Source: Janibacter limosus NBRC 16128
GTDB taxonomy: Bacteria > Actinomycetota > Actinomycetes > Actinomycetales > Dermatophilaceae
DNA: 42,102 bases
Assembly: GCF_001570985.1 (NCBI RefSeq)
Contig: NZ_BCSS01000029.1
Coordinates: 1 to 42,102 of the forward strand
Reading direction: 5' to 3'
Made by a program: the position numbers and the translations under genes. The notes under the pieces were generated by a model. The model saw nothing but the letters and a program-made list of their open reading frames with translations. It was not told the DNA's origin and did not search any database. Shown here piece after piece: positions 19,311-26,054 of the stretch (positions within the stretch are counted from its first letter, which is position 1; each line of letters opens with the position of its first letter).

Positions 19311-19789
19311 TCACGTCCTGTCGTCGACTGTGGGCCGAAGCCCCCGCTGGATCCGTATCCAGTCTCACCCCGCTGGCTGGGTGGAAGCGAATCGACAGGG
19401 AGGAACTCCCCTTCGCTCACCTCCTGGAGCACGAGCTGGGCGATCCGGTCCCCCACCTGCACCGTGAAGGACTCGGCCGGGTCGAGGTTGACGAGGTTGA
19501 CGAGGATCTCACCCCGGTACCCCGAGTCGATCGTCCCGGGCGCGTTGACGATCGAGATGCCGTGACGGGCCGCGAGGCCCGAGCGCGGGTGGACGAGTCC
19601 GACCCAGCCATGAGGCAGCGCGAGCGCCACGCCCGTGGGCACGAGGGCCCGCTCACCCGGCGCGAGGGTCAGCTCGGCGACCGACGTGAGGTCTGCGCCC
19701 GCATCGCCGTGCTTGGCATATGCGGGCAGCACCGCGTCCCGGTGCAGGAGCTGCACCGGGAGCGTGATCTGACGTGGTCCGTCAGCCAC
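19307..19789 (-). CDS. dut: dUTP diphosphatase
   Basis: This 160-residue trimeric dUTPase converts dUTP to dUMP and pyrophosphate, preventing uracil misincorporation and supplying dUMP for dTMP. All five motifs are present: I AGADL (30-34), II HPRSGLA (67-73), [13 protein letters not shown] with catalytic Asp88 (85-94), [10 protein letters not shown] (113-120) and [12 protein letters not shown] (140-150). The start [15 protein letters not shown] is near the usual N-terminus. It lies 3 bases downstream of the DUF4193 gene and overlaps DUF3710 by 4 bases (ATGA). Thymidine kinase, another dTMP source, lies about 4 kb away. Confidence 0.97.
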   Translation of the reverse strand: MADGPRQITLPVQLLHRDAVLPAYAKHGDAGADLTSVAELTLAPGERALVPTGVALALPHGWVGLVHPRSGLAARHGISIVNAPGTIDSGYRGEILVNLVNLDPAESFTVQVGDRIAQLVLQEVSEGEFLPVDSLPPSQRGETGYGSSGGFGPQSTTGRE

Positions 19790-19792
19790 GGG

Positions 19793-20092
19793 TCACGCAG
19801 CGCACTCGGTGCAGACCGGGCCGTTCTTGCCGTCGCTGGCCAACTGGCTGCGGTGGTGGACAAGGAAGCAGCTCGTGCAGGTGAATTCGTCTGCCTGGCG
19901 TGGAACGACCCGCACCGACATCTCCTCACCGGAGAGGTCAGCGCCGGGCAGCTCGAAGCCTTCGGCCATCTCAGTCTCATCGACGTCGACGTTGGAGGAG
20001 GTCGCGTCGCCGCGACGGGACTTGAGCTCCTCGATGGAGTCCTCGGACAGATCGTCGTCAGTCTTGCGAGGAGCGTCGTAATCGGTCGCCAT
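19793..20092 (-). CDS. DUF4193 small zinc-ribbon protein
   Basis: This 99-residue acidic protein begins MATDYDAPRKTDDDLSEDSIEELKSRR, the conserved opening of DUF4193. It ends in a zinc ribbon with Cys72, Cys75, Cys94 and Cys97 (TCTSC ... VCTEC). Nothing suggests export. The family is nearly universal in Actinobacteria (Rv2699c) and of unknown function; a zinc ribbon with an acidic tail suggests binding to RNA polymerase, the ribosome or another protein, which is inference. AGGAGAG just before the ATG is a close ribosome site. It is the first gene of the DUF4193-dut-DUF3710-OB-DUF3159 run. Confidence 0.9.
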   Translation of the reverse strand: MATDYDAPRKTDDDLSEDSIEELKSRRGDATSSNVDVDETEMAEGFELPGADLSGEEMSVRVVPRQADEFTCTSCFLVHHRSQLASDGKNGPVCTECAA

Positions 20093-20165
20093 CTCTCCTG
20101 TTTCCTTGGGGGCTAGAGGGGCTTGAAAAGCTCTGTTGCCGTCGTCAACGCAGCAGGTGCTGGTT

Positions 20166-20211
20166 TTGTGCCCGGCGCGCCGGATTGTGCCCCATCCGGC
20201 GACGTTGTGCC
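20166..20211. repeat. Three TTGTGCC iterons upstream of the DUF4193 gene
   Basis: The heptamer TTGTGCC occurs at 20166-20172, 20185-20191 and 20205-20211, at 19- and 20-base steps, close to two helical turns. They lie 74-119 bases before the DUF4193 start. Regular phasing suggests protein-binding sites. Confidence 0.5.
20178..20201 (-). terminator. Stem-loop after suhB
   Basis: CGCCGGAT (20178-20185) pairs perfectly with ATCCGGCG (20194-20201) around an 8-base loop, 24 bases beyond the suhB stop. There is no U-tract. It could terminate suhB or form part of the DUF4193 leader. Confidence 0.5.
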
Positions 20212-20224
20212 ACCCCGTTCCTGA

Positions 20225-21085
20225 TCAGCGAACGTTCTCGGGTCCGACCTGCTCCACGGCACCCTCCAGGACGGCCCCCAGGGCGGCGTGGAGACCCGGT
20301 GCCGCGGCGAGGGTCATCTCGGCTCGCGGAGCGTGCCCATACAGGTCGGAGACCAGCGCGCCGGCCTCGGTGGCCACGAGCCACCCGGCGGCGATGTCCC
20401 ACGGGTTGAGACCTCGCTCGTAGTACACGTCGAGGCTGCCCTCGGCCACCCGGCACAGGTCGAGCGCCGCGCTCCCGAGCCGACGGATGTCGCGCACCTG
20501 TGGCAGCACGTGGGTCAGCACGGCCGCCTGCCACGCCCTCCGGTCGGCGTCGTAGCCGAAGCCGGTACCGCAGAGGGCCTGGCCGAGCGAGGTCTCGGCG
20601 ACCCGGAGCCGTCGTGGCTCCTCGTCGCCGACCGCGCGCCAGGATCCACCCTCGAGCCAGGCGGTGTACCGCTCCCCCGTCACCGGGTTGACGACCGCAC
20701 CGGCCACGGGCTGCCAGGTACCGTCGGTGGTCGGGTCACCCACGACCGCCGCGACGGACACCGCGTAGGCCGGGATCTCGTAGAGGTAGTTGACGGTGCC
20801 GTCGATCGGGTCGACGACCCAGGTGATGCCCGACTCCCCTGCCCGACCGCCGCGTTCCTCGCCGGCGAACCCGTCCTGCGGGCGCAGCCCACCCAGCCGT
20901 GCGAGCAGGTGGTCCTGGCTGCGCTGGTCCATGACCGTCACGACATCAGTCGCCGAGCTCTTGGTCTCGGCGACGCCGAGGCCGTCCGGCCGCTCGTCCA
21001 TGATCAGCTCGCCGGCTTCGATCGCGACCGTCAGGGCGATCCGGGCCAGCTCGGCGGGGTCGGTCCCCGGGGGCACCGTGTGCAT
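20225..21085 (-). CDS. suhB: Inositol monophosphatase family protein, SuhB-like
   Basis: This 286-residue Mg2+-dependent phosphatase would hydrolyse inositol 1-phosphate or a related sugar phosphate, supplying inositol for phosphatidylinositol lipids or mycothiol. The metal-site motifs are present: GEER (Glu76/Glu77), WVVDPIDGTVNY (Asp92, Asp95) and NPWDIAAGWLVATEAGA near 228-244. The length is normal. It starts one base after the ferrochelatase stop (TGACATG), so the two are coupled. suhB is at the equivalent place in M. tuberculosis (Rv2701c). Exact substrate is not settled, as this family also includes fructose-1,6-bisphosphatases and histidinol-phosphatases. Confidence 0.9.
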   Translation of the reverse strand: MHTVPPGTDPAELARIALTVAIEAGELIMDERPDGLGVAETKSSATDVVTVMDQRSQDHLLARLGGLRPQDGFAGEERGGRAGESGITWVVDPIDGTVNYLYEIPAYAVSVAAVVGDPTTDGTWQPVAGAVVNPVTGERYTAWLEGGSWRAVGDEEPRRLRVAETSLGQALCGTGFGYDADRRAWQAAVLTHVLPQVRDIRRLGSAALDLCRVAEGSLDVYYERGLNPWDIAAGWLVATEAGALVSDLYGHAPRAEMTLAAAPGLHAALGAVLEGAVEQVGPENVR

Positions 21086-21086
21086 G

Positions 21087-22196
21087 TCAGTCCGATCCGC
21101 AGAGCGCAGGGTGCGCCTCGCGCAGGTTGGGGCAGCATCCCGCCGGGCAGACCGCCGGGTGAGAGTCGAGGTCGCGCCAGGTCGCGCGCACCGGCTGCTC
21201 GCCGCGCTCCTGCGCGGCGCGCTCGAGGATGAGGTCGACGAGCCCCGCGACGAAGGCGCGGTCGCCGCCAGGCGTCGGGACGCGCGTCATGGCCAGGCCG
21301 ATCTCGGCTGCCGTGGTGGCGGCCTCGATGTCCAGGTCGTAGACGACCTCCATGTGGTCGGAGACGAAGCCGATCGGCACCACGACCACGTGCTCGATGC
21401 CCTCCTGCACCAGCTCGCGCATCCGATCGTTGACATCGGGCTCCAGCCACGGGGTCCGAGGAGAGCCCGACCGGGAGCAGAAGGCCAGCCCGGCCGGCAG
21501 GTCGGCGCCCAGCACGGTGTCGACCTCTGCCGTGATCGCCGCCGCCAGCTCGGCCTGGTCCGCGGAGTAGGCACGCCCCTCGCCGTCACCCGGTCCGGAG
21601 GTCTCGTCCATCGCGTCGGGGATGGAGTGGGTGACGTAGAGCAGCGCGACCGCGTCGGGACCGACCGCCTCCACGGCTGCTCGGGCCGCGGCAAGCGTGT
21701 CCCGAGCCAGTGTGGCGGCGAACCCGGGGTGCTCGCCGAAGGGCCGCACCTTGTCCAGGACGAGCCCAGCCCTCCCTTCGGCCGCCTCGGCCAACCCCTC
21801 CCGGTACTGGCGGCAGGAGGAATAGCTGCGCCAGGCGCTCGTCGGCACGACGAGGACCCGTCGGGCGCCGTCCGCGGTGAGCTCGTCGAGGGCCTCTGGG
21901 ACGAAGGGGGCGGAGTTGCGGTTGCCCAGCGCCACCGGGAGCACGCACTCGCGAGCCGTCAGCTCGGCCACGAGGTCCGCGACGAGGCGTCGGTTGAGGG
22001 CGGGCAGGGGGCTGACCCCGCCCACGAGGTCGTAGTGGGCACCGACCTCGACGAGTCGCTCGTCCGGGACGCCGCGACCGGCGGTGACCCGCCGCAGGAA
22101 GGGCAGCACCTCGTCGGGACCTTCGGGACCGCCGAAGGACTGGACCAGCACGGCGTCATACGGTCGAAGGGGGTGCTCAGCAGCGTCATCGGACAT
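21087..22196 (-). CDS. hemH: Ferrochelatase (coproporphyrin III type)
   Basis: This 369-residue enzyme inserts Fe2+ into the porphyrin ring at the end of haem synthesis; in Actinobacteria the substrate is coproporphyrin III (enzyme also called CpfC). Seen here: YDAVLVQSFGGPEGPDEVLPFL at the N-terminus, the catalytic His190 in YVTHSIP and Glu252 in LEPDVNDRM. The [2Fe-2S] ligands typical of actinobacterial enzymes are Cys128 (SSCRQYREG) and a C-terminal cluster CPAGCCPN (Cys350, 354, 355) plus Cys366. The ATG at 22196 gives MSDDAAEHPLRPYDAVL; a TACCGT box lies close upstream. It is divergent from sepH and followed directly by suhB. Confidence 0.95.
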   Translation of the reverse strand: MSDDAAEHPLRPYDAVLVQSFGGPEGPDEVLPFLRRVTAGRGVPDERLVEVGAHYDLVGGVSPLPALNRRLVADLVAELTARECVLPVALGNRNSAPFVPEALDELTADGARRVLVVPTSAWRSYSSCRQYREGLAEAAEGRAGLVLDKVRPFGEHPGFAATLARDTLAAARAAVEAVGPDAVALLYVTHSIPDAMDETSGPGDGEGRAYSADQAELAAAITAEVDTVLGADLPAGLAFCSRSGSPRTPWLEPDVNDRMRELVQEGIEHVVVVPIGFVSDHMEVVYDLDIEAATTAAEIGLAMTRVPTPGGDRAFVAGLVDLILERAAQERGEQPVRATWRDLDSHPAVCPAGCCPNLREAHPALCGSD

Positions 22197-22290
22197 GAAC
22201 ACACGGTATCGCCGCGGCGTGTACGTCCCCGGATCGGACCGAGCAGGTGGCAGAGTCGCCCACGAGGACGATGGACGAGAGGGATCTTTG

Positions 22291-23583
22291 ATGCGCGACC
22301 TGCGACTCATCGGGGTGCACGACGACGGCGAGCACCTCGTCGTCACCGACGACGCTGGCGAGGAGTACCGCCTGCGGATCGACGAGCCACTGCGCGCCGC
22401 AGCGCGGCGCGACCGCCCGCGGCTGGGCCAGCTGCAGATCGCCATCGACAACGATGTGCGGCCGCGCGAGGTGCAGGCGATGATCCGAGCCGGCGCCAGC
22501 GCCGACGAGGTCGCTGCCCGCACCGGGTGGGATCTGGACAAGATCGCTCGCTTCGAGGGCCCGGTCCTCGCCGAGCGCGAGCACATCGCGACCCGCGCCC
22601 AGGGCGTGCGCCTGCGCGGCACCAACCAGGCGGGTTCACCTGAGACCCTCGCTCAGCGCGCCGCGACCCGATTCGCCGGCCGTGGCGTCGAGCCCTCGTC
22701 GGTCCTCTGGGACGCCTCCCGCAACACCGAGGGCCAGTGGACCGTGTCTGCGGCCTTCGCTGCTGGCGGTCGAGAGCGGACCGCGACCTGGTGGTTCGAC
22801 GTCGCGGGCATGAGCGTCGTCGCCAAGAACGACGAGGCCAAGTGGCTCTCCGAGGCCGACACCCCCGCCGGGCCCGTCCCGACGGCCGTGCACCGCCCCA
22901 CCGCAGTCTTCGACGTGGAGGTCGAGGAGACCAAGGTCGAGCGGGCCAGCCGGGCCAACACCGACGACCTCATCAACTCCATGCGTGAGCACTCCGGTGC
23001 CAAGAGCCGTCGTCGCGGCGGCCGTCGCAAGAGCCGCGCCGCTGAGCCGACGCCCACCGTGACCGAGGACGCGCTGCCGATCGACGAGCTGCCGCCCCCC
23101 GCCAGCGGGACGCACCCGCAGGACGACAAGGCCCGGGGCACGACGGTCCAGGACGACAAGCCCAAGGATGAGCCGGCGCGCGCCGGCGCACAGGCCCCCA
23201 AGGCGGCTGCTGCACCCGTCACTCCCGCTGCAGAGGCGCCCTCACCCACGGCATCCGCTCAGGACTCCCCTGCTGAGGACCCGTCCGCCGTGACCACTGA
23301 CCATGTCGAGGTCTCGGCCGCCGCACCGGCTGCCGAGATGAAGGCCGAGCACGAGCCCGACGCCCAGCCCGTGGACACGGCGGAGGACACCGCGGAGTCG
23401 GACGAGCTCCTGGAGGACGAGACGACTGGGCCCGGACAGGACGAGTCGACCGGGTCCGAGCCCGAGCAGTCTGAGCCGGAGCAGTCCGACAAGGACTCCA
23501 CCGGTAAGGGCCGGGGTGGCCGCAAGGGTCGCGCCAAGGTCCCCAGCTGGGATGATGTGATGTTCGGGACGACCCGGGACTGA
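22291..23583 (+). CDS. sepH: Septation protein SepH
   Basis: This 430-residue cell-division protein is of the SepH (DUF3071) family, which in Streptomyces and mycobacteria binds FtsZ and promotes assembly of the Z-ring. The conserved N-terminal domain is at 1-about 180, opening MRDLRLIGVHDDGEHLVVTD and containing a helix-turn-helix-like segment (IRAGASADEVAARTGWDLDKIARFEGPVLAERE). The remaining half is long, disordered and rich in Ala, Pro, Asp and Glu, and ends in a conserved tail, KVPSWDDVMFGTTRD, matching the usual SepH C-terminus. The ATG at 22291 has GAGAGGG 7 bases upstream. It is divergent from hemH; its stop is 6 bases from that of tdk, and both stops lie in a CTGACC/GGTCAG inverted repeat. 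Confidence 0.93.
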   Translation: MRDLRLIGVHDDGEHLVVTDDAGEEYRLRIDEPLRAAARRDRPRLGQLQIAIDNDVRPREVQAMIRAGASADEVAARTGWDLDKIARFEGPVLAEREHIATRAQGVRLRGTNQAGSPETLAQRAATRFAGRGVEPSSVLWDASRNTEGQWTVSAAFAAGGRERTATWWFDVAGMSVVAKNDEAKWLSEADTPAGPVPTAVHRPTAVFDVEVEETKVERASRANTDDLINSMREHSGAKSRRRGGRRKSRAAEPTPTVTEDALPIDELPPPASGTHPQDDKARGTTVQDDKPKDEPARAGAQAPKAAAAPVTPAAEAPSPTASAQDSPAEDPSAVTTDHVEVSAAAPAAEMKAEHEPDAQPVDTAEDTAESDELLEDETTGPGQDESTGSEPEQSEPEQSDKDSTGKGRGGRKGRAKVPSWDDVMFGTTRD

Positions 23584-23589
23584 CCTGGG

Positions 23590-24267
23590 TCAGCCGGGCG
23601 GCACCGGGCAGGCGTCGAGGTCGAAGGGCAGGACATCGGCCGACAGCGCAGCAGCCTGGGCGGCTCGGGAGTTCATCCGGCGCATGTGGTGGCGGCGACA
23701 GAGCACCTCGTACTCGACCTCGGCCTCATGGGTCGCGTCGGCGGTGTCGCCGACGACGACCTGCTCGCCCTCGACGACCATGATGCCGTCGACCACGCGC
23801 GCGTTGTGCGTGGCGCGGCGTCCGCACCAGCACAGTGCGGAGACCTGCAGGACCTGGGTGCGGTCGGCGAGCTCGATGAGCCTGCGGCTGCCGGGGAAGA
23901 GCTCGGTGCGGAAGTCGCTCGTGATGCCGAAGGCGAAGACCTCGATGTCCAGCTCGTCGACGATGCGGGCCAGCTGCTCGATCTGCTCGGGCGAGTAGAA
24001 CTGCGACTCGTCGCAGATCAGGTAGTCCACCCGGCCGCCCGCCGTCAGCTGGGCGACGACCGTCTCCCAGAGGTCGAGATCCTGCCCGACCTCGACAGCC
24101 GGAGTCTCCAGGCCCAGGCGCGAGGAGAGCACGGCCTCGCCGGACCGGTCGAGACGGGTGAAGATGATGCCCACCTGGCCGCGGGCCCGATGGTTGTGGT
24201 CCATCTGCAGGGCGAGGGTGGACTTGCCGCAGTCCATCGTCCCGGCGAAAAAGCTCAGCTCCGCCAT
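23590..24267 (-). CDS. tdk: Thymidine kinase, type II
   Basis: This 225-residue salvage enzyme phosphorylates thymidine to dTMP. The P-loop GTMDCGKST is at 9-17, with Cys in place of the common Ser in G-x-M-x-S/C-GKS/T. The catalytic Glu87 is in CDESQF. The lasso/zinc region has CWC (Cys146, Cys148) and Cys190 with HH193-194, giving a plausible zinc site. Length is typical plus a short C-terminal tail. It begins one base after the stop of the upstream phosphodiesterase gene (TGACATG) and is the last gene of a four-gene minus-strand run. The reading frame is complete. Confidence 0.95.
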   Translation of the reverse strand: MAELSFFAGTMDCGKSTLALQMDHNHRARGQVGIIFTRLDRSGEAVLSSRLGLETPAVEVGQDLDLWETVVAQLTAGGRVDYLICDESQFYSPEQIEQLARIVDELDIEVFAFGITSDFRTELFPGSRRLIELADRTQVLQVSALCWCGRRATHNARVVDGIMVVEGEQVVVGDTADATHEAEVEYEVLCRRHHMRRMNSRAAQAAALSADVLPFDLDACPVPPG

Positions 24268-24268
24268 G

Positions 24269-25429
24269 TCACTGCTCCCGAGCGGCCAGGGTCAGCCACG
24301 GAATCGCCACCTCGTCGGCCGTGATCGAGCCGTGTACCCCGATGAGCGCCCGCAGCTCGGGCCGGTGACGACGCGAGTCCTGGACGGCGATCGGTCCGGT
24401 CATCGCGGCGATGACCTCACCGATCCGCGGTCGCACGGTGTCGCTGACCGTCCCGAACCACCCCGACTCGATGGCTTCGTCGCGGGTGACGACCAGCGCG
24501 TCCTCCCCCAGTCGGCCTCGCCAGGTCGCCAGGACGTCGTCGAGCGCACCGGTCTGCACGTGCAGCTGGACACAGCGTGGTTCGCCGGAGACATGACGCA
24601 GCCCGGCATCGAGCTCAGCGTCCTCGGCGATGTCCGGCCGGGCGTCGAGCGGGACATCGACCATCCCGTGGTCGGCCGTAATGTGCAGGGAGGTGTCGGC
24701 CGGCAGCAGGTTGGCCAGCCTCGCCAGCTGCGCGTCGACCTCCTCCAGCTCGGCGACCCACTCGTGGGAGTCGCACCCGTGGACGTGACCGATCTTGTCG
24801 ACCTCTCCCCAGTAGAGGTACACGAGCGATCGTGGCTGTGCCCGGACCGCGCTCACGGTCGCGTCGACGCGCGCGGCCAAGCTCTTGGCAGCGATGAAGC
24901 GGCCGCCGCGTAGGGCCGCCTCCGTCAGGCCGGACCCGTCGAAGAAGCCGGGGCCGATCCGGGTGACCGCCACCCCTGCGGCCTGGACCGCCTCGAAGAC
25001 GGTGGGTGCGGGCTGCCAACGGTGCGGCGCCGGACCGTCTTCCCAGGACAGCTCGTTGAAGACGGCGTCCGTGTCGGGGTCATAGGCCTCGTAGCCGACG
25101 AGCCCGTGCGCGCCGGCCAGGGAGCCCGTGCCGAAGCTGCCCATCGAGGTCGCCGTCGTCGACGGGAACCCGCAGTCGATCGTCACCGCGGCATCGGGGT
25201 CCTGCAGCAGGCGACGCAGGAAGGGAGCGTGCCCGCCGCGACGAGTCAGCAGCTGGGCTCCCAGTCCGTCCACGAGGACGACGACGGTGCGTCGGGCAGG
25301 AGCCAGGGGCCGGTCCCCGCTGCGTGCCAGACCGGGGACCTCGAGGCTCGTCGCGACGGCCGGGAGCAGGCGGTCGAGTCGTGGGGTCGCCGGCAGGAGG
25401 GTCGCGGGTTGGTTGCCGTAGTGCGCCAT
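24269..25429 (-). CDS. Alkaline-phosphatase-superfamily nucleotide pyrophosphatase/phosphodiesterase
   Basis: This 386-residue enzyme is of the type I phosphodiesterase (NPP) group. Metal and nucleophile sites are visible: VVVLVDGLG (Asp54), the Thr nucleophile in CGFPSTTATSMGSFGTG (about 86-102), GEVDKIGH and ITADHGM. There is no signal peptide (MAHYGNQPATLLPATPRL), so it is probably cytoplasmic, unlike many superfamily members. Substrate unknown: a phosphodiester, a nucleotide sugar or a phosphonate are possible. It sits between the DUF5998 gene (8-base gap) and tdk (1-base gap), a linkage I recall from other Micrococcales. Confidence 0.88.
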   Translation of the reverse strand: MAHYGNQPATLLPATPRLDRLLPAVATSLEVPGLARSGDRPLAPARRTVVVLVDGLGAQLLTRRGGHAPFLRRLLQDPDAAVTIDCGFPSTTATSMGSFGTGSLAGAHGLVGYEAYDPDTDAVFNELSWEDGPAPHRWQPAPTVFEAVQAAGVAVTRIGPGFFDGSGLTEAALRGGRFIAAKSLAARVDATVSAVRAQPRSLVYLYWGEVDKIGHVHGCDSHEWVAELEEVDAQLARLANLLPADTSLHITADHGMVDVPLDARPDIAEDAELDAGLRHVSGEPRCVQLHVQTGALDDVLATWRGRLGEDALVVTRDEAIESGWFGTVSDTVRPRIGEVIAAMTGPIAVQDSRRHRPELRALIGVHGSITADEVAIPWLTLAAREQ

Positions 25430-25437
25430 GGAGCGGG

Positions 25438-26034
25438 TCAGTGCCCGATGCTCGCGGAGAGGTCCCGGGCGAACTCGATGGCCCGGTCGAGCGCCGTGCG
25501 TCCCTCTGCCTCGGCGCTGATGCGCAGGGCGATGTCGTCACTGGTGACGGTGCCCTCGTAGCCGTGGTCGCCGCCGTCGCACTCGGGGTCACTGCACTGG
25601 GCCGGCAGCAGGTCGACCCGGCTGACCGCTCCCCAGCCGACCGTGAGGGTCAGCTCGCGCCCGAGCGAACCCGGCACATAGGACGACGGGTCGCCGACGA
25701 CATGGGTGAGCATGACGCCGCGCACATTGGACAGCGGGATGCACTCGGTCGTGGCCGTCGCGATCTCCTGCGCACCGGAGAAGTGGTCGGGGTAGTCATC
25801 GGCATGGGCGACCACCAGACGTGTGGTCGTGCGGGCGAAGACGGTGATGTGCCGGCGGACGGTGTCCTGGTCGAAGGTCGTCTCCTGGTGGACCAGGTGC
25901 CCGTGCACGTCCTCGGTGCCGACCGCCGCCTTGATCACGTCGGCGACGAGGGCCGGGTAGTAACCGGCCCGCTCGATGTCAGCGGTGAGGGCCGGCGGCA
26001 GGGTGATCGCCGTGAGGTCAGCAGGTGCGGGCAT
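25438..26034 (-). CDS. DUF5998 protein
   Basis: This 198-residue soluble protein has no enzymatic motif. It starts MPAPADLTAITLPPALTADIERAGYYPALVADVIKAAV and is mostly beta-rich, with a Cys/Asp/Glu loop PAQCSDPECDGGDHGYEG at about 155-172 that might bind a metal. The pattern fits the actinobacterial DUF5998 family, whose function is unknown. It is encoded 20 bases after the GNAT/synthetase gene. The ATG at 26034 was chosen because residues further upstream overlap that gene in another frame. Confidence 0.8.
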   Translation of the reverse strand: MPAPADLTAITLPPALTADIERAGYYPALVADVIKAAVGTEDVHGHLVHQETTFDQDTVRRHITVFARTTTRLVVAHADDYPDHFSGAQEIATATTECIPLSNVRGVMLTHVVGDPSSYVPGSLGRELTLTVGWGAVSRVDLLPAQCSDPECDGGDHGYEGTVTSDDIALRISAEAEGRTALDRAIEFARDLSASIGH

Positions 26035-26054
26035 CCCGCCATTGTGCCCCAGCC

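Noticed and set aside
21087-22625. A 512-residue ferrochelatase
   Set aside because: The upstream 143 codons lie antisense to sepH. Homologues start just before RPYDAVLVQSFGG, matching ATG 22196.
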